Part shown: one piece after another, positions 1-11,839 of the stretch | Layout of the letters: every line of letters starts with the position of its first letter | How positions within the stretch are numbered: position 1 is the stretch's first letter | Assembly: GCF_042242105.1 (NCBI RefSeq) | Contig: NC_092034.1 | Location: 1,706,644-1,770,643, forward strand | Direction of reading: 5' to 3' | Length of the DNA: 64,000 nucleotides | Source of the DNA: Pempheris klunzingeri | Taxonomy: Eukaryota > Chordata > Actinopteri > Acropomatiformes > Pempheridae | Position numbers and translations under genes: made by a program | The notes under the pieces: model-generated | Seen by the model: the letters and a program-made list of their open reading frames with translations, nothing else | Told to the model about the DNA's origin: nothing | Database searches by the model: none

Positions 1-196
1 ATCCATTTAACGAAAACAAGAGTTAACGTATTCATTAAAATGTTTTGTGCATATTATATAGAAATATGTATTTATGTCTACAAAATATCAAATATGACAA
101 CAGAAGATGTGTTTTCTGGGGATGAGGAGTGAAAGTGATGCACCGTCTATGAAAGAGGTAAAGAAAGAGCAGAGGAAGACGGGGAGGACGGAGGAC

Positions 197-3100
197 CTGC
201 TTGCCGTTGACCAGCAGCGTGAGGCTGTCGAACAGGCGGTAGATGGAGTACCGCGGCTGGTGGATGGACAGGATGATGGTGCGGCCGTTGTCTGCCATCC
301 TGAACAAACGGGGACACGTTAAAGTGTCGTCGCTTACAGACACGTGGACTTAAAAGGTTCTGGGACTGAGCTGTGCCGTTGGCTGCACCAGGATTAAATC
401 CAACATCGCTCATCTCTGATTTGATGTCCTGAAAAAGATCCTGATAGAAGAGTTTTATGGCTACATGCTAATGCTACATGCTCATGCGTTTGAAATGAGT
501 CCTCTGTGTTTCCTGACCCTGCGTTAGCTTAGCTTAGCATATTGAAGGGGCGCAACGCCAAATTTAGTGCCATGAATTTAACGTTAACAGCAGCAAATGA
601 TCTTTTCTGTGTAGCAGAGCAGGTTTTGTTTTGTTCCATTAGCTCCCAGGTGTGGACTAGAGCTGAGGCTCATGGGTAATGTATGCGCCGACCTCTTGAG
701 CAGCAGCAGCACAGAGTTGGCGGTGCTGGCGTCGAGGCCCGTGGTGGGTTCGTCCAGGAAGAGGACGGACGGGTCGATGATCAGCTCCATGCCGATGTTC
801 GTCCTCTTCCTCTCACCGCCGGAGATTCCTCGAATCAGCTGGGTGCCCACCTGACCGGACACACACCGAGACAATGAAAAAGTTGTGTGAACTCAGCATC
901 AAATCACTACTTTTCTTTCCTTTGATATTTTATTTTGTCGTCTTTTTTGTTGCTCTTTTGTCTTTTTTATCATCATTCTCTGCTTTATTCTCTTTTTTTG
1001 TTGCTTTCATTCTTTGTTTTTATCGTTCATTTTGTTTTCTTGTCACTTTTGGCGTTTTTTGTTGCTCTCACCCTTTTCCAGTTGCTAATATTAGCTAAAG
1101 TTGCTTTCATTCTCTTTGTCCTCATCAGTCTTTCTTTCTGTCGTTATTTATCGTCACTGTTCCTTCCCCTCTCCCCTCCTCACCCTGGAGTCGGCCACTC
1201 GGCTCAGTCCCAGCTCCTGGATCAGCTTGTTGACTTTCTGCTCTTTCTCCTCCTGAGGGATGGACGACGGGAGTCGCAGCGCCGCAGAGAAGCTGAAGTT
1301 CTCTCTGACCGTCAGAGTTCCCATCACCACGTCGTCCTGGAGACGAGAAAACATCATTAACAACAACATCCCGTCTCCCCCCTCTGTCCTAAGATACTCC
1401 CACCAGATGCACACACTTCATACGTGCAGGAAAATGCTTTGTGAGCTGGCTGATTACTGTTAGCTCTGGTTTGTCAACAGCACGATTTGACTTATAGAGG
1501 CACCTGTTTTGCAGTTTAGCAGAAGAATAATTTACTAGCAACATTCAACATGGCCGCTCATCGCCTGCTTTCATGACAAATCTACATGCACAAGCTAACA
1601 AACCACTGCAACACATTTAGATATTACAGGAAAATGAAGTCAGCTTCAGTCATCCCAGTCGTTATTGTGATTCCAATGCCGTTATAGAAAGTTACATAAT
1701 CATGAACTTGAATTAGCCGCTGTCTTTAGCTAACGTTACAGTTAGCAGGAGGCTAATCTATTAGCAGCATCCAACATGGCCACCTCTCCTGGTGAATCAC
1801 CAACATGTGGATGTTCTCAGAGTCTGATAATAACGTTCCCTCCATGACAGAAGCTAACGAAGCCGTCACCACATCCAGATGTTCCAGGAACTTTCAGCCA
1901 CATCTGAAGGTCTGTGGAGCAGCCAATAGGAACGCTCTCTCTCTCTGAGAGGACCTGTGATTGGACAAAGCCTCCTGTCACCAGGTAGATTTACTAAAAC
2001 CTGAAAACAGCCCAGAGACGGAGATTTTTATGGATTTTTGCCCAATAACACCAAAAATAATCATAATTTATTGGTGCTGTGACTTCTGACCTTAGTATTT
2101 CTAATATTATTTCAACTGTAGGCGACTGAAGCAGATTTGGCTTCAGAAGCCGGTCTTATTGTTGACTGCAGTCCCTTCCTGCTCCAACCAGGAAACCCTC
2201 CTGAATCAAAGATGATCTATTGGCTCCTGTAGCTCCCACTTCCTGTCCGTCTTCCTTTCTGTCTCACCCACCTGCACCACATATCCAGACAGACACTTGA
2301 AGTTTGGGGGCTGAGGAGCTCCGTCGATTAAAACCTCTCCCGACAGGCCTGCAGGGTCCTTCCTGGCTGCCAAAACATCCAGGAACCTGAACGGCAAACG
2401 GCGCCCATTAACAACTCGGTCAGGACGCTTTAAACATCAGGTCGTCTCACTCGTGGGGACACTGCCAACTCTGTAATCATAACGCCTGATGACACGACGT
2501 CATGCTGCTACAGCGTTTGTGAACACAGAAGAAGACAAACAAAGACACTCACGATGATTTGCCGCTTCCCGTCGCTCCCATGATGGCATTCAGACCCGGC
2601 TTCATGGTCCCACTGAGACAGAAACAGAGGAGACATTTGTCAGATTTTGCTGGATGTACAACAACAGGCTTCAAAAACACCTGAAACACATATAAACCAG
2701 ATATAAATCCTTCTCAAAACTTATCGAAAAAACTCCTAAAAATCAATGATCCCATGTACGGATATTCTCTGTCCAAATAAAAGATTATATATACATATAT
2801 TTTACAATGATTAATATTGGAAACAGCTCTATAGGGCGTGAAGACTTTACTTATTTATTCAGTTATTTTAAAAGGAATAGTTCATCATTTTATGAATAAA
2901 TATGAAGCGACAGCTGGTTAGCCTCGTTTAGCATTAGCAAAGTCACCACTAATTTCTTCTACAACATTAAACAGACTCATCGATCTGTGTTTGGAGTGAC
3001 GGGGCAGTTTCTCTACTGCGTGTCTTTGACTGTTGGTGAACTTTGTGCTTGAAGGCGTCACGCTGTTGTGTTTTTGGGGAACTGAAAGAGTTTTTTTTGT

Positions 3101-6099
3101 GGTTTTTCAAACCGAGGAAACTCTGACGGTTCAGTTTTGATTCATCTTTTTCTGACGCAGGGAAAAAAAAACTTCCTCCTCCTCCAAGTCCATCAGGTCA
3201 TTTACTCTGAATATTACACACAACACTGCAACCATGACGCTGCAGTTTAGTTTTTTAAGCTCTTCCTAAGGAACCGAGGAAACTCTTCTGCAGGACTTCC
3301 CCTCCCCAGAAACATTTCACCACTGAAACCATGAAGCAGCGATTTCTCTCTTTCAGTTCTTGTAACTTTTTCCTCTTTCCTTCTCCTCAGTTCTTTCCTT
3401 TGAAGTAGCTTTTAAGGAAATCATCCGGCTTAGAAAAGGAGCGTAAAACACAAATCTCCAGACTTTCTGAAGGGATTGTAGCCAACATGAACAAGAGGAA
3501 GTGAAGAGAGGCCAAAGCCGAGTCCACCCACCTCCCCAACTTCCACATGAAAACCAAATGTTTAATTTCCTGCCTCCTCCTGATAACAGATAAAGCGCTG
3601 CTCCTGTCAGACTGCTGGCAGGTATAAGGTACCCAGACTTCTTTTTATGTGACTGATATTTTAGCCATTACCATCCAATATATAGAAAAAAATATGATGG
3701 CTGTTAATTGGGCTTGTTATTTATTTATTTGCTGTTAAAGATCATGAAGGAAAACTGATGGTAAAATCAGCTGCTCAAACTAAACCAACCTTCAACTTTG
3801 AGTCAGTGTGGTCAATGATTGCATACACTGAACAATAAAGATAGCTCCTGCTATAAACAGTACGCACATGCTGCTCTCAAACAAACATAATCGAAGCCTT
3901 TACAGGTTTGTACTCTTGAGCTTAAGAACAGCTGTGAGCTAAATGCTAATATCAGCGTGCTAACATGCTAATGTGTAGCAGGTATACAGTTTAGCATGTT
4001 TTGCTAACGTTCGCTGGTTAGCACTAACAACAAAGTCCAGCTGAGGCTAATGGGAATGTGTTATGTTTTTCCAAAGCACTGGACAAACTGGCGTTCGACA
4101 AAGAGTCAGAGGATCACCAAAGTTATTATAATTCATCCTGAGGGGACCACGAATGTCTGCACCAAACTTCAACAGCAGTCAATCAAATAGTTGTTGAGAT
4201 ATTTCATCCCAAAACCACAAATGTTACCTTCTTGGTGGAACAAAATCATCAGGATTCATCCTCTGAGAACCACGAATGTCTGTACAAACATTTCCACCAA
4301 TCCATCCGATAAAAATTTTGATATTTCACAGGACAAGTGAAATATTCGCCCTAAATGATCAAATGATGATAAAGTCAGCAGGGTTAACCTACTGGACACT
4401 TTTCCAATTTTCAAGGGATAAATAATTGAGATATTTATTTTGTTAAAGACAAAAATAATAAACCTCAAGGAGGTGCTCGAGGAAAAGTCATTCATCCTCT
4501 TATGATCATGAATGTTTCACAGTAATCCATCCAACAGTTGTTTGACACCGACATCTCCAGAGCTGAGATCCCTCTGCTGTTCTTAGATCCTTTAAATTTG
4601 AGATGAATTCTTTAGACAAACACGTTTCACTGAATTTAACTTTCACAGAGGTGCTTCAGCATCCTGCCGCTGTGTCAGTTTGTTGGTTTTAATCAGAGAC
4701 TCATTGTATTCTTGCGAGCTGCTGTGTGTCTCTGTGTTTGTCGCAGAGGCAAAGTGGGAACTCAAGTTTCTCCACAAAGCAAACTTCCTTCCTCCGCCTC
4801 CGAACGCCAGTGTGTTTGATCCAAGCGGGCCTTGATCGTGTCACGTTTGCCTCCCAGGTGGGCTCCCGCCGGCACGTAGGCAAACAAACCCACAATAAGT
4901 GCACGTGTAGGCGCTCCCGCAGACCCCAGAGTCTCAAAACACAAAGACAATGAGGCCTGTTTGCGCCCTCTGAGAAGGGGTCGTGCCACGCCGGCATTTA
5001 ACATGATTAAATTCTGCAGTGAAAATCAGTTCATGTCAATGCAGCCACCTGTATCAGTGGATTTTCTTGCATAGGCAGAGAAATTCCAAGCACATTTCTT
5101 GCCCTTAGTTCAGCTTTGGTGAACTTTCTTATCAGTTTTCAGCTCTGAGTGCTCAGTTTTATTAAAGATCTTCTGTCAGAGGATAAAGTGTTAGTTTACT
5201 CACAGTTCTTCTTCTTCTTAAAGTGTGTGAGCTCATTTAATAACGCTTTTATTTACTGTTTACTATCACTTTAAATCTCAGGTTACACTGTACATCCACT
5301 GTATGTATGGATATACATATTTATGTGTATTTAGAATTATGTGTATATATTTATTTTACTGTTTACAAGCTATGTAGCCACCAAAGTATGTATATTTGTG
5401 TGCAATGCTTGTCTATGTTTAACCTGCCATAGCGTTCTCAGTTTATTCATTTCATCTTCCATCTACATTTCATTATTTTATGTATAATATTTTATCCCTA
5501 TATTTTAAATTCTCCACTTGTTTGTGTCCTTATGTGTTTATAAAAGTCATTGCCAACTACTCCTCACAGCTCACTGTAATTGTTTTGCACGTGACAATAA
5601 AAAACTTGACACCAATGTCCTGTTAGCGACTGAGCTAACAAGTTTGCTAGCGGTGTGGCCACACCAGAAACTAGCACAGAAAAATTCATCCAGACAAAAT
5701 ATTCAGTTATATAAAAGCTTGGTGACATAGTGGCTACTGTAGCTAGCAAGCGCACACATTTTTTAAATAAGCTTTTAATTGAGAAGTATCGGCTGAATGG
5801 CAGCGGACTCACTTGAGGTCGATGAGGATGTCTTTGGTCGTACCCTTCTTCCAGCACAGACAGCTCCCTCCCTGCGTCACCTTGTAGTGGATATTGTGGA
5901 AGCTGACGGTGGCGCCGAGCCGCTTTTGGTCCAAACCTGCAGACTGAAGAACAGCTAATTCACCCCGACACAGCGGTTACGCCGACGTACGGCCTAAACG
6001 TGTGATGTTGGTGCCGAGAAAAGACGGCGTGAAGGAGCGTACCTGGTGTTTAGAGGCTCCATTCTGCCCAAGCTCCATCGACACTCGGCTCTCCGACAT
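197..6099 (-). CDS. abcg2: ABC transporter G family member 2 (BCRP-like half transporter), 5' part only
   Basis: Plasma-membrane ATP-driven exporter of urate, porphyrins and xenobiotics; works as a dimer. Seven coding exons are seen, listed in transcript order: 6099-6043, 5943-5813, 2612-2553, 2386-2272, 1336-1184, 850-693 and 299-197. They join in phase to give the first 259 residues, which form the nucleotide-binding domain. Visible motifs are Walker A GATGSGKS (about 75-82), signature SGGER (182-186), Walker B VLFLDE (201-206) and H-loop SIHQPRYSI (His about 238). The N-terminal SFHNIHYKV and the [10 protein letters not shown] block are typical of ABCG2. The start is the ATG in [12 protein letters not shown]; an in-phase acceptor (TTCAG before TCTGCAGG) links it to exon 2. 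The rest of the protein, including the membrane domain, would lie beyond base 1. The neighbour is ppm1k, as in human 4q22. Which teleost abcg2 paralogue this is cannot be decided here. Confidence 0.93.
1976..2017 (+). repeat. Short interspersed segment shared with the TLR intron
   Basis: A stretch of about 42 bp beginning TGTCACCAGGTAGATTTACT is nearly identical (one substitution) to 32031-32072 in the last intron of the TLR gene. Weaker similarity continues upstream of both copies (TGTGATYCCAATGCYGTTAT). It is probably a fragment of an interspersed repeat lying in an abcg2 intron. Confidence 0.6.
3935..4530 (+). repeat. Interspersed repeat of the GCTAACATGCTAATG type, copy 1
   Basis: This stretch contains GCTAACATGCTAATG, TAGCACTAACAACAAAGTCCAGCTGAGGCTAATGGGAAT-like text and ATTCATCCTGAGGGGACCACGAATGTCTG, followed by a second diverged repeat of the last part. 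The same order of blocks recurs at about 27030-27440. It is a diverged dispersed repeat in the long abcg2 intron 2. No coding capacity is seen. The family name cannot be given without a repeat library. Confidence 0.6.
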
Positions 6100-7671
6100 C
6101 CTTTACGTCTCCTCCTGAACGCAAAACACTGTCAACAACACTTTACTTTATTCATTTTGTTTGAATCAACATACATCAATAAATTCCTTTTTTTAAAATC
6201 ACTCAGTTATTTTCAAAAAAGGTTCAAGTTAAGTGATTCTAAACCGATAAACTTTATCCTCCAACCTAAACAATAAAATACATACTTATGGTCCTGTTGA
6301 ATTGCTAAAACATACAATCCATTCGACATTCAACACTTAACTCACGTAATTAGCTGTAATTAGCTCACTAGCTAATGGTGTTTTGTTATCATTAGCTTGG
6401 CAGATGGAGGTATTTTGCCAAACAGGAATCATATGAAACAAGCTGCTGGAACTAGCGTTTCATTAATCCAGCTAACAATTACAATAAGACAGTTTAAATG
6501 AGTGTTTAACCCCACAGAGAAGAACCAATATGAAAGAGCAATGCTAATGTTGGTGTGTTGTTAGAACTTTGTTCTCATGGCTGTCTGTTGTGGTTTCTCT
6601 TATCGGTTTTTTGTTATCTTATTTATGATCTTGTTATGTTACAGTCTTTCTTTCTCTACGCCTGTAAAGCGTAAAGAGGGAGACATTATTAGTAGCTAAT
6701 TATTCGTAGGGTTACAAGTTTTGTTAGAAGAACTCAAAGTTTAACGTCCTGGTCTTGTTCGTTAAACATTATGTTTCCCAAACACATCAGCTAATGAAGA
6801 TCCTGTGATTAAACTGAAAGCTCTAGAACAGCTTCTACACAGACACTGAGAAAGTGACAAATATGATCTCTACACATAAGCTAACCTAAACCTAACCTAA
6901 AAACACTCACGTCATGCATTGAAAGTCCTTGAAAATGTCCCCTGACGTCTGATATTATTTCCTGATATAATTACATGTTCAATATTGATGCATCAACATG
7001 TGAGCAGCATTTTACAGTTGGAGCAGTTTTAGTGCCGTATGATACAATATCATCTATCTGGTCCCTCCAAAAGGTCACCAGATAAATCGGAGGGGTCAGG
7101 AGATGATTACAGGGAGAGGAAAGCTCAGATACAGAAATCTAATATTTTTTAGACGTTCCTCAAATGTTTTTAATGGAAATGGAAATACTGAAGTCAAAAT
7201 AACTTGAAATTGCACTTGTACTCTGGCCTTTGACCTCCTCACTGTCAAGCAGAATCTAATGTTGAACTCAACAGACTCCGGAGGACAGAAACAGCTCAAC
7301 TTAAAGTCGTACTTCCCGATTCTGTTCTATAAACCACAAGCACCAAGTTAAAAAAAAAAAAGCCTTAAAATATCACTGTAGCTGAAGATAAAGACAATAA
7401 AAGTTCACGACTCACCTGCTGAAGCCAGAAAATCCCTGTGAGAAGAGCTGTTAATGTACATCCAAACCACAGCACACTGACTGCAGAGATCAATGTGTGT
7501 GAGGGAGGTACAGTCAACTCTGTGTGTGTGTGTGTGTGTGTTAAACCCTGTTTTATGGCTGTAGGCATGATAAGGGAAGTAGGGAGAAGGGCAACAGAGT
7601 GTGTGTAACTCTCTCTCTCTCCTACCATTGGCACAACGGTGGCCGCCAAAGTATGTCCACTATTGCTCTTT

Positions 7672-8265
7672 TCAGAGCCACCAGACTCCATTGATAAAAA
7701 CAGTAATTTTACCCCACAGGACACAGCAGTTGGTGTGAGGCAGCAGTAGACCAGTAACGAGCTCTGCAAAGTGTGTGACAGCATTATGGAAAGGATCCCT
7801 ACAGAGACAGACCTGGAAGATCCTTTTGGTTTAACCACAAACTGCCGTTATATCGCTCTCTGCACACACACCAGACTACATTCACTAAAACAGGGATTTA
7901 TAGCTCACAGAACACGAGTTTCTAGATTCTATTTGCTATGACTTTGGTGTTGTCAAGAGCTAGTTTGGATCCAAAAATAACTCTTCAGAACACTCAGGTC
8001 ACACAGTAACACAAATAAAGTAACCAACTGAGGCAGCAGTAGACCAACAGCTCCTGTGTCCTGTGAGGTAAAATCCCTGTTTTTATGAATGTAGTCTGGT
8101 GTGTGTGCAGTGAGCGATATAACGGCTGTTTGTGGTTAAACCAAAAGGATCTTCCAGGTCTCTCTCTGTAGGGATCCTTTCCATGATGCTGTCACACACT
8201 TAGAATAACACTCTGAGCCTGTCAGTGGATCAAACAAGCTCTTTTACTGGACCAGAAGGATCACG
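7672..8265. repeat. Fold-back (MITE-like) element, copy A
   Basis: Two long arms face each other. The left arm runs from GTGTGACAGCATTATGGAAA (about 7768) through CTGGAAGATCCTTTTGGTTTAACC and CACCAGACTACATTCACTAAAACAGGGAT. The right arm carries the reverse complement of each block and ends at GGATCCTTTCCATGATGCTGTCACAC (about 8195). The centre includes GCTATGACTTTGGTGTT and a matching inverted piece. Part of another copy (CACCAGACTCCATTGATAAAAACAG) lies directly upstream at 7678-7750. No ORF for a transposase is seen, so it is non-autonomous. Confidence 0.75.
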
Positions 8266-9660
8266 TTGCAGTCGTTTTGCTATGATCTAAGTGATCAATT
8301 CTAGAAGTTGTTGTACCTACCAGACAACAATGAATTATTTATTATTGCTGCAATGTTGATTTTAGAATATTCCTGATTTAATTTGTGTTGAAATATTCCA
8401 ACTGCACTGATCAATTTTATCCATTTTATAAGAAAACATTACTTTAGACTCGATTTCAAAATAAAGGTGGAAGCAATATTCAGATCCTTAGTAAAAATAG
8501 CAATACCCCAAAAATACTATATTACCAGCAAAATGTACTTAAAAGTATGAAACATAAAAGTATGATGAAGATATATTTTGCCAAGTAACTAAAGCTGTTC
8601 AATTAGAATTGAATATTACAACAAAACGTTTTCAATGTTAATTAGAACTTTAAATCATAAAGTGTTTCATATGTTTCTCAAACGTTGTTCAGGTCAGTGT
8701 GACCTGACAGACTGGTGTCTCCTCTATTGTTTTAAGAAGCAGATGTAACATCTTGATTGTAAGAAACAGAAAGTTCTTGCTCTGTAAACATCTTCCTGAT
8801 AGACACAAGCCTACGCAGACAACGCTGACGGCTGCTGGAGACTGACACACGAACCCACCGGACCAATCCAACAATGGTTACGTGTGATATTGTGGTACTC
8901 TACCCTTTAAAATCTGTTGGCTATCCCAGCTCATGGCTCCTCTGGCCAGAACCTCCCCCCGAGGTCTGCCATGAGCCCGGCGCTGCCTGAACCCCAGCGT
9001 TGCACTGCATTGTATTTCACCTGTGAACCTGAATTAAAGGCGCTTCTGAGACCGACTGAACCCTCCGGCTGATCTGTGAATATCTCGGGCTGTCCATTAT
9101 CTTCAAAGCTGTCAGATAGATGTACAATAACTCCGTCTGAGAGGTGGTGGAGTAAAAGTAGTGTGACAAGGAAGTACTCAGGTAAGTACAAGTACCTCAG
9201 ATGTGTACTTTAGTGCAGTACTTGAATGAATGTTTCTTTCCTCCACAGGTTTCAGAAGCTCATCATTTATTTTGTGTGAAAAATAATCTAAATCAGTAAC
9301 TACAGACGGGTGACATGCAGTGAGGACGGAGTACAGTGGAAATACTAAAAGTAAAGTACAAGTACTTCACTCTGTGCTGCACACAGCTCTGAGAGCAGGT
9401 GGCGTCTGGTTACTCACACCTGGATGATCCACTCAGGCACACGTGAGGACAGCCTGGGCCTGTGATTGGGTCCTTTCTGACAAATCAGCAGGTGAATGCA
9501 GCACCTTTCCAGAGATCTAACCGACCCCGAGCTGATGCTGAGATCAATGAGCCTTTTTCAGCAGGAAGTGAGTCTGCAGTTAAAAGCTGAGATCCACAAA
9601 CAGAATCAGAGTCAGAGGGACCTCTGCTGGTCGGCCTCCGTCACTGCACACTGACTGAAG

Positions 9661-10014
9661 CTGCTGTCTGCTGGTCTGTAACTGACTGTAACTGACTGTC
9701 TGTAACTGACTGTAACTGACTGTCTGTAACTGACTGACTGTCTGTAACTGACTGAAACTGTCTGTCTGTCTGTAACTGACTGTCTGTCTGTAACTGACTG
9801 TCTGAAACTGTCTGTCTGTCTGTAACTGACTGTCTGTCTGTCTGTAACTGTCTGTCTGTAACTGACTGAAACTGGCTGTCTGTCTGTAACTGACTGTCTG
9901 TCGGTCTGTAACTGTCTGTCTGTAACTGACTGTCTGTAACTGATTGACTGTCTGAAACTGGCTGTCTGTCTGTCTGCCTGTCTATAACTGTCTGTCTGTA
10001 ACTGCCTGTCTGTG
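9661..10014 (+). repeat. CTGTCTGTAACTGACTG minisatellite
   Basis: About 350 bp made of irregular CTGT and CTGTAACTGACTG units. It creates a long Gln/Thr/Ser-rich open frame on the minus strand that reflects the repeat and not a gene. Variants such as GAAACTG and GGCTG show mild divergence. Confidence 0.9.
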
Positions 10015-10118
10015 GTTCAGACATGAGAGACAACAGGAAGCTGTACCTCTAACTCGGGGTTAAAGCACCTCTGGTTAACAGTGTGTGAGTGAGTGAAGCG
10101 TCTGCTGGAACTCCAGAC

Positions 10119-10248
10119 TTTGATGTGAACGTTCTAGAATGCCGTGATGTCAGCTCTCTTTGATGTGAACGTTCTAGAATGCCGTGATGTCAGCTCTCTT
10201 TGATGTGAACGTTCTAGAATGCTGTGATGTCAGCTCTCTTTGATGTGA
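10119..10248 (+). repeat. Three tandem 40-bp units, each with a heat-shock-element motif
   Basis: Units start at 10119, 10159 and 10199, with a truncated fourth at 10239. Copies 1 and 2 are identical and copy 3 differs by one base. Each unit contains GAACGTTCTAGAA (10127-10139, 10167-10179, 10207-10219), which fits the GAAnnTTCnnGAA arrangement of a three-pentamer HSF site. Each also has TGATGTCA, one base from a palindromic CRE. The array lies about 4 kb upstream of the abcg2 start codon and just beyond the likely 3' end of ppm1k. Regulatory activity is inferred only. Confidence 0.8.
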
Positions 10249-11792
10249 GCTCCGTCGGTTGCTGGAAACAAAAGGACAATTTATAGTTTCTTCCTATTTT
10301 CTCTATCAGGCGCTAGCTAAGGGCTAAAGTCAGGGTTAGCCTGCCTGGAGTGTGAAAGCTTAGATAGAACTAGTTGATAGTCGCACACACACACATCTGT
10401 GTTTGCTCAGCACACACACAGAGTTACATCACAACATTTTCTGAAGGTTAGCACACACGCAGTCGGTCACAAGGTGTTTAGGTTCAAGTTCCTGTGAGTG
10501 CGTCAAAGTGTATTTGGTGTCAATGACCTACACTGTGTTCATATATGTGTGTGTGTGTGTGTGTCCTGTGGTCACATGAAGGAATTTGAGGAATCTCAGA
10601 TATCTTCTATATTTACCAACCGACACCTGAACACATCACCGCTCACTTGGAGGGCGGGAGATTGGGCGTGCGAGCTGTCAGTCAAACAGTTTGTGTGATG
10701 ACGTGGAGCTAAAAGTGAAAGTCGGCACGTGAACATCTGCTGAACAAACTGAAGCAAAGTGAATCCTGTCAGTTTGAACAAACTTTATTCATCCCTGCAA
10801 ACCTTCAGCCTCTCATGGGTAGTGTTCAACTCTGTGGGGGAGGGGTGGGGGGGTCAGAGGTCAAAGGTTCAAGTCTGGAGCTGGTGGATGATCTCAATCT
10901 CGATAATTCAATATAAACTCATGTTTCATTCTGCGTTCTACTATTTCACATTATCGTCCATTATAGTGTTAACACTGAGGTGGGGCTCATTTTAACTGGT
11001 TTATATGCTGTTGGGGTAGTTAAATGTGCCCCCCGTCCACCCACACAGGTGATGGATGGTCTTCAGAGAGACGCGTATGAATTTACAGCGAGATAAATAA
11101 CTTAGAAAAATAAAAAACACTGTCGGGGCGCCGTAAATCAGAGAGAAGTCACAAAATAGAAACATAATCCAGTAAATTTTCCATTTTCATACCATTAATC
11201 TATTGATACAGGAAACAACATCCCAGGAACACAGAATCATGACTGTGGAGGAGAATCAGGGTTTCGCTCGTGGCTCTAATCCATCGTACCAGGCAGAATG
11301 AAAGCCGATAAACAGCAGCAGTGACGTCTGTGATGTTTCCTTCAGACTTTCCGTCACTCAAACGTCTCACCAAGTGTTGAATATCGGTGGAGAAGTTGCA
11401 TGAACTGTATCTCTATGTTTGTGGGACGTTACATGCAGCTCTTTCTAACCCCAGTGGAAAAACTCAAATCCTCACTGAGGTCAACGTGAAAAGTAAAACT
11501 TCCTTAAAAGTGGACAGTTTTGGAAGTTAATTAAATAAAATCGAAAACACACAGGAGGGATGTTGGATGTTTGCATGCAGAACAAAGTGGACAAACACTG
11601 ACAAACCTCTCTGTATGTACAATATATTAATATACACTTTATGTACACTAGTCAGTGGGACACTGAAGGCAGCACGACTGTGGTCGTAGTGACGGTCGGG
11701 GGGGTCGACTCAGGGGGGGTTACAGATGATTTCAGGTTAAAAAAAATGATGAAAAATGTTTGTTTCTTCAAGTCAAAGTCGTGTTGACTGCT

Positions 11793-11838
<46 letters not shown>
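11793..11838 (+). repeat. (GT)n microsatellite next to the ppm1k stop codon
   Basis: An uninterrupted GT run lies two bases beyond the ppm1k stop codon, so it forms the start of the 3' UTR. On the transcript it reads as (AC)n. Confidence 0.95.

Positions 11839-11839
<1 letters not shown>

Larger units (their letters stand above)
6100..11839. other. abcg2-ppm1k intergenic interval
   Basis: No convincing coding exon. Because abcg2 is read leftwards from 6099, its promoter and any non-coding first exon should lie here. The 3' UTR of ppm1k probably ends near 10784-10789, where a minus-strand AATAAA is present (TTTATT on the plus strand). The interval also holds a fold-back repeat (7672-8265), diverged TACTTTTACT/AAGTACATTT-type repeat tracts (about 8460-8650 and 9130-9390), a CTGTCTGTAACTGACTG minisatellite and three 40-bp tandem repeats with heat-shock-element motifs. 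Confidence 0.55.

Noticed and set aside
4701-5004. Overlapping 98- and 80-codon minus-strand frames and a plus-strand frame in the long abcg2 intron 2
   Set aside because: No homology, no splice signals consistent with abcg2 and open in several frames by local GC content.
9641-10033. 130-codon Gln/Thr/Ser-rich open frame
   Set aside because: Translation of the CTGTCTGTAACTG minisatellite; no start context or homology.
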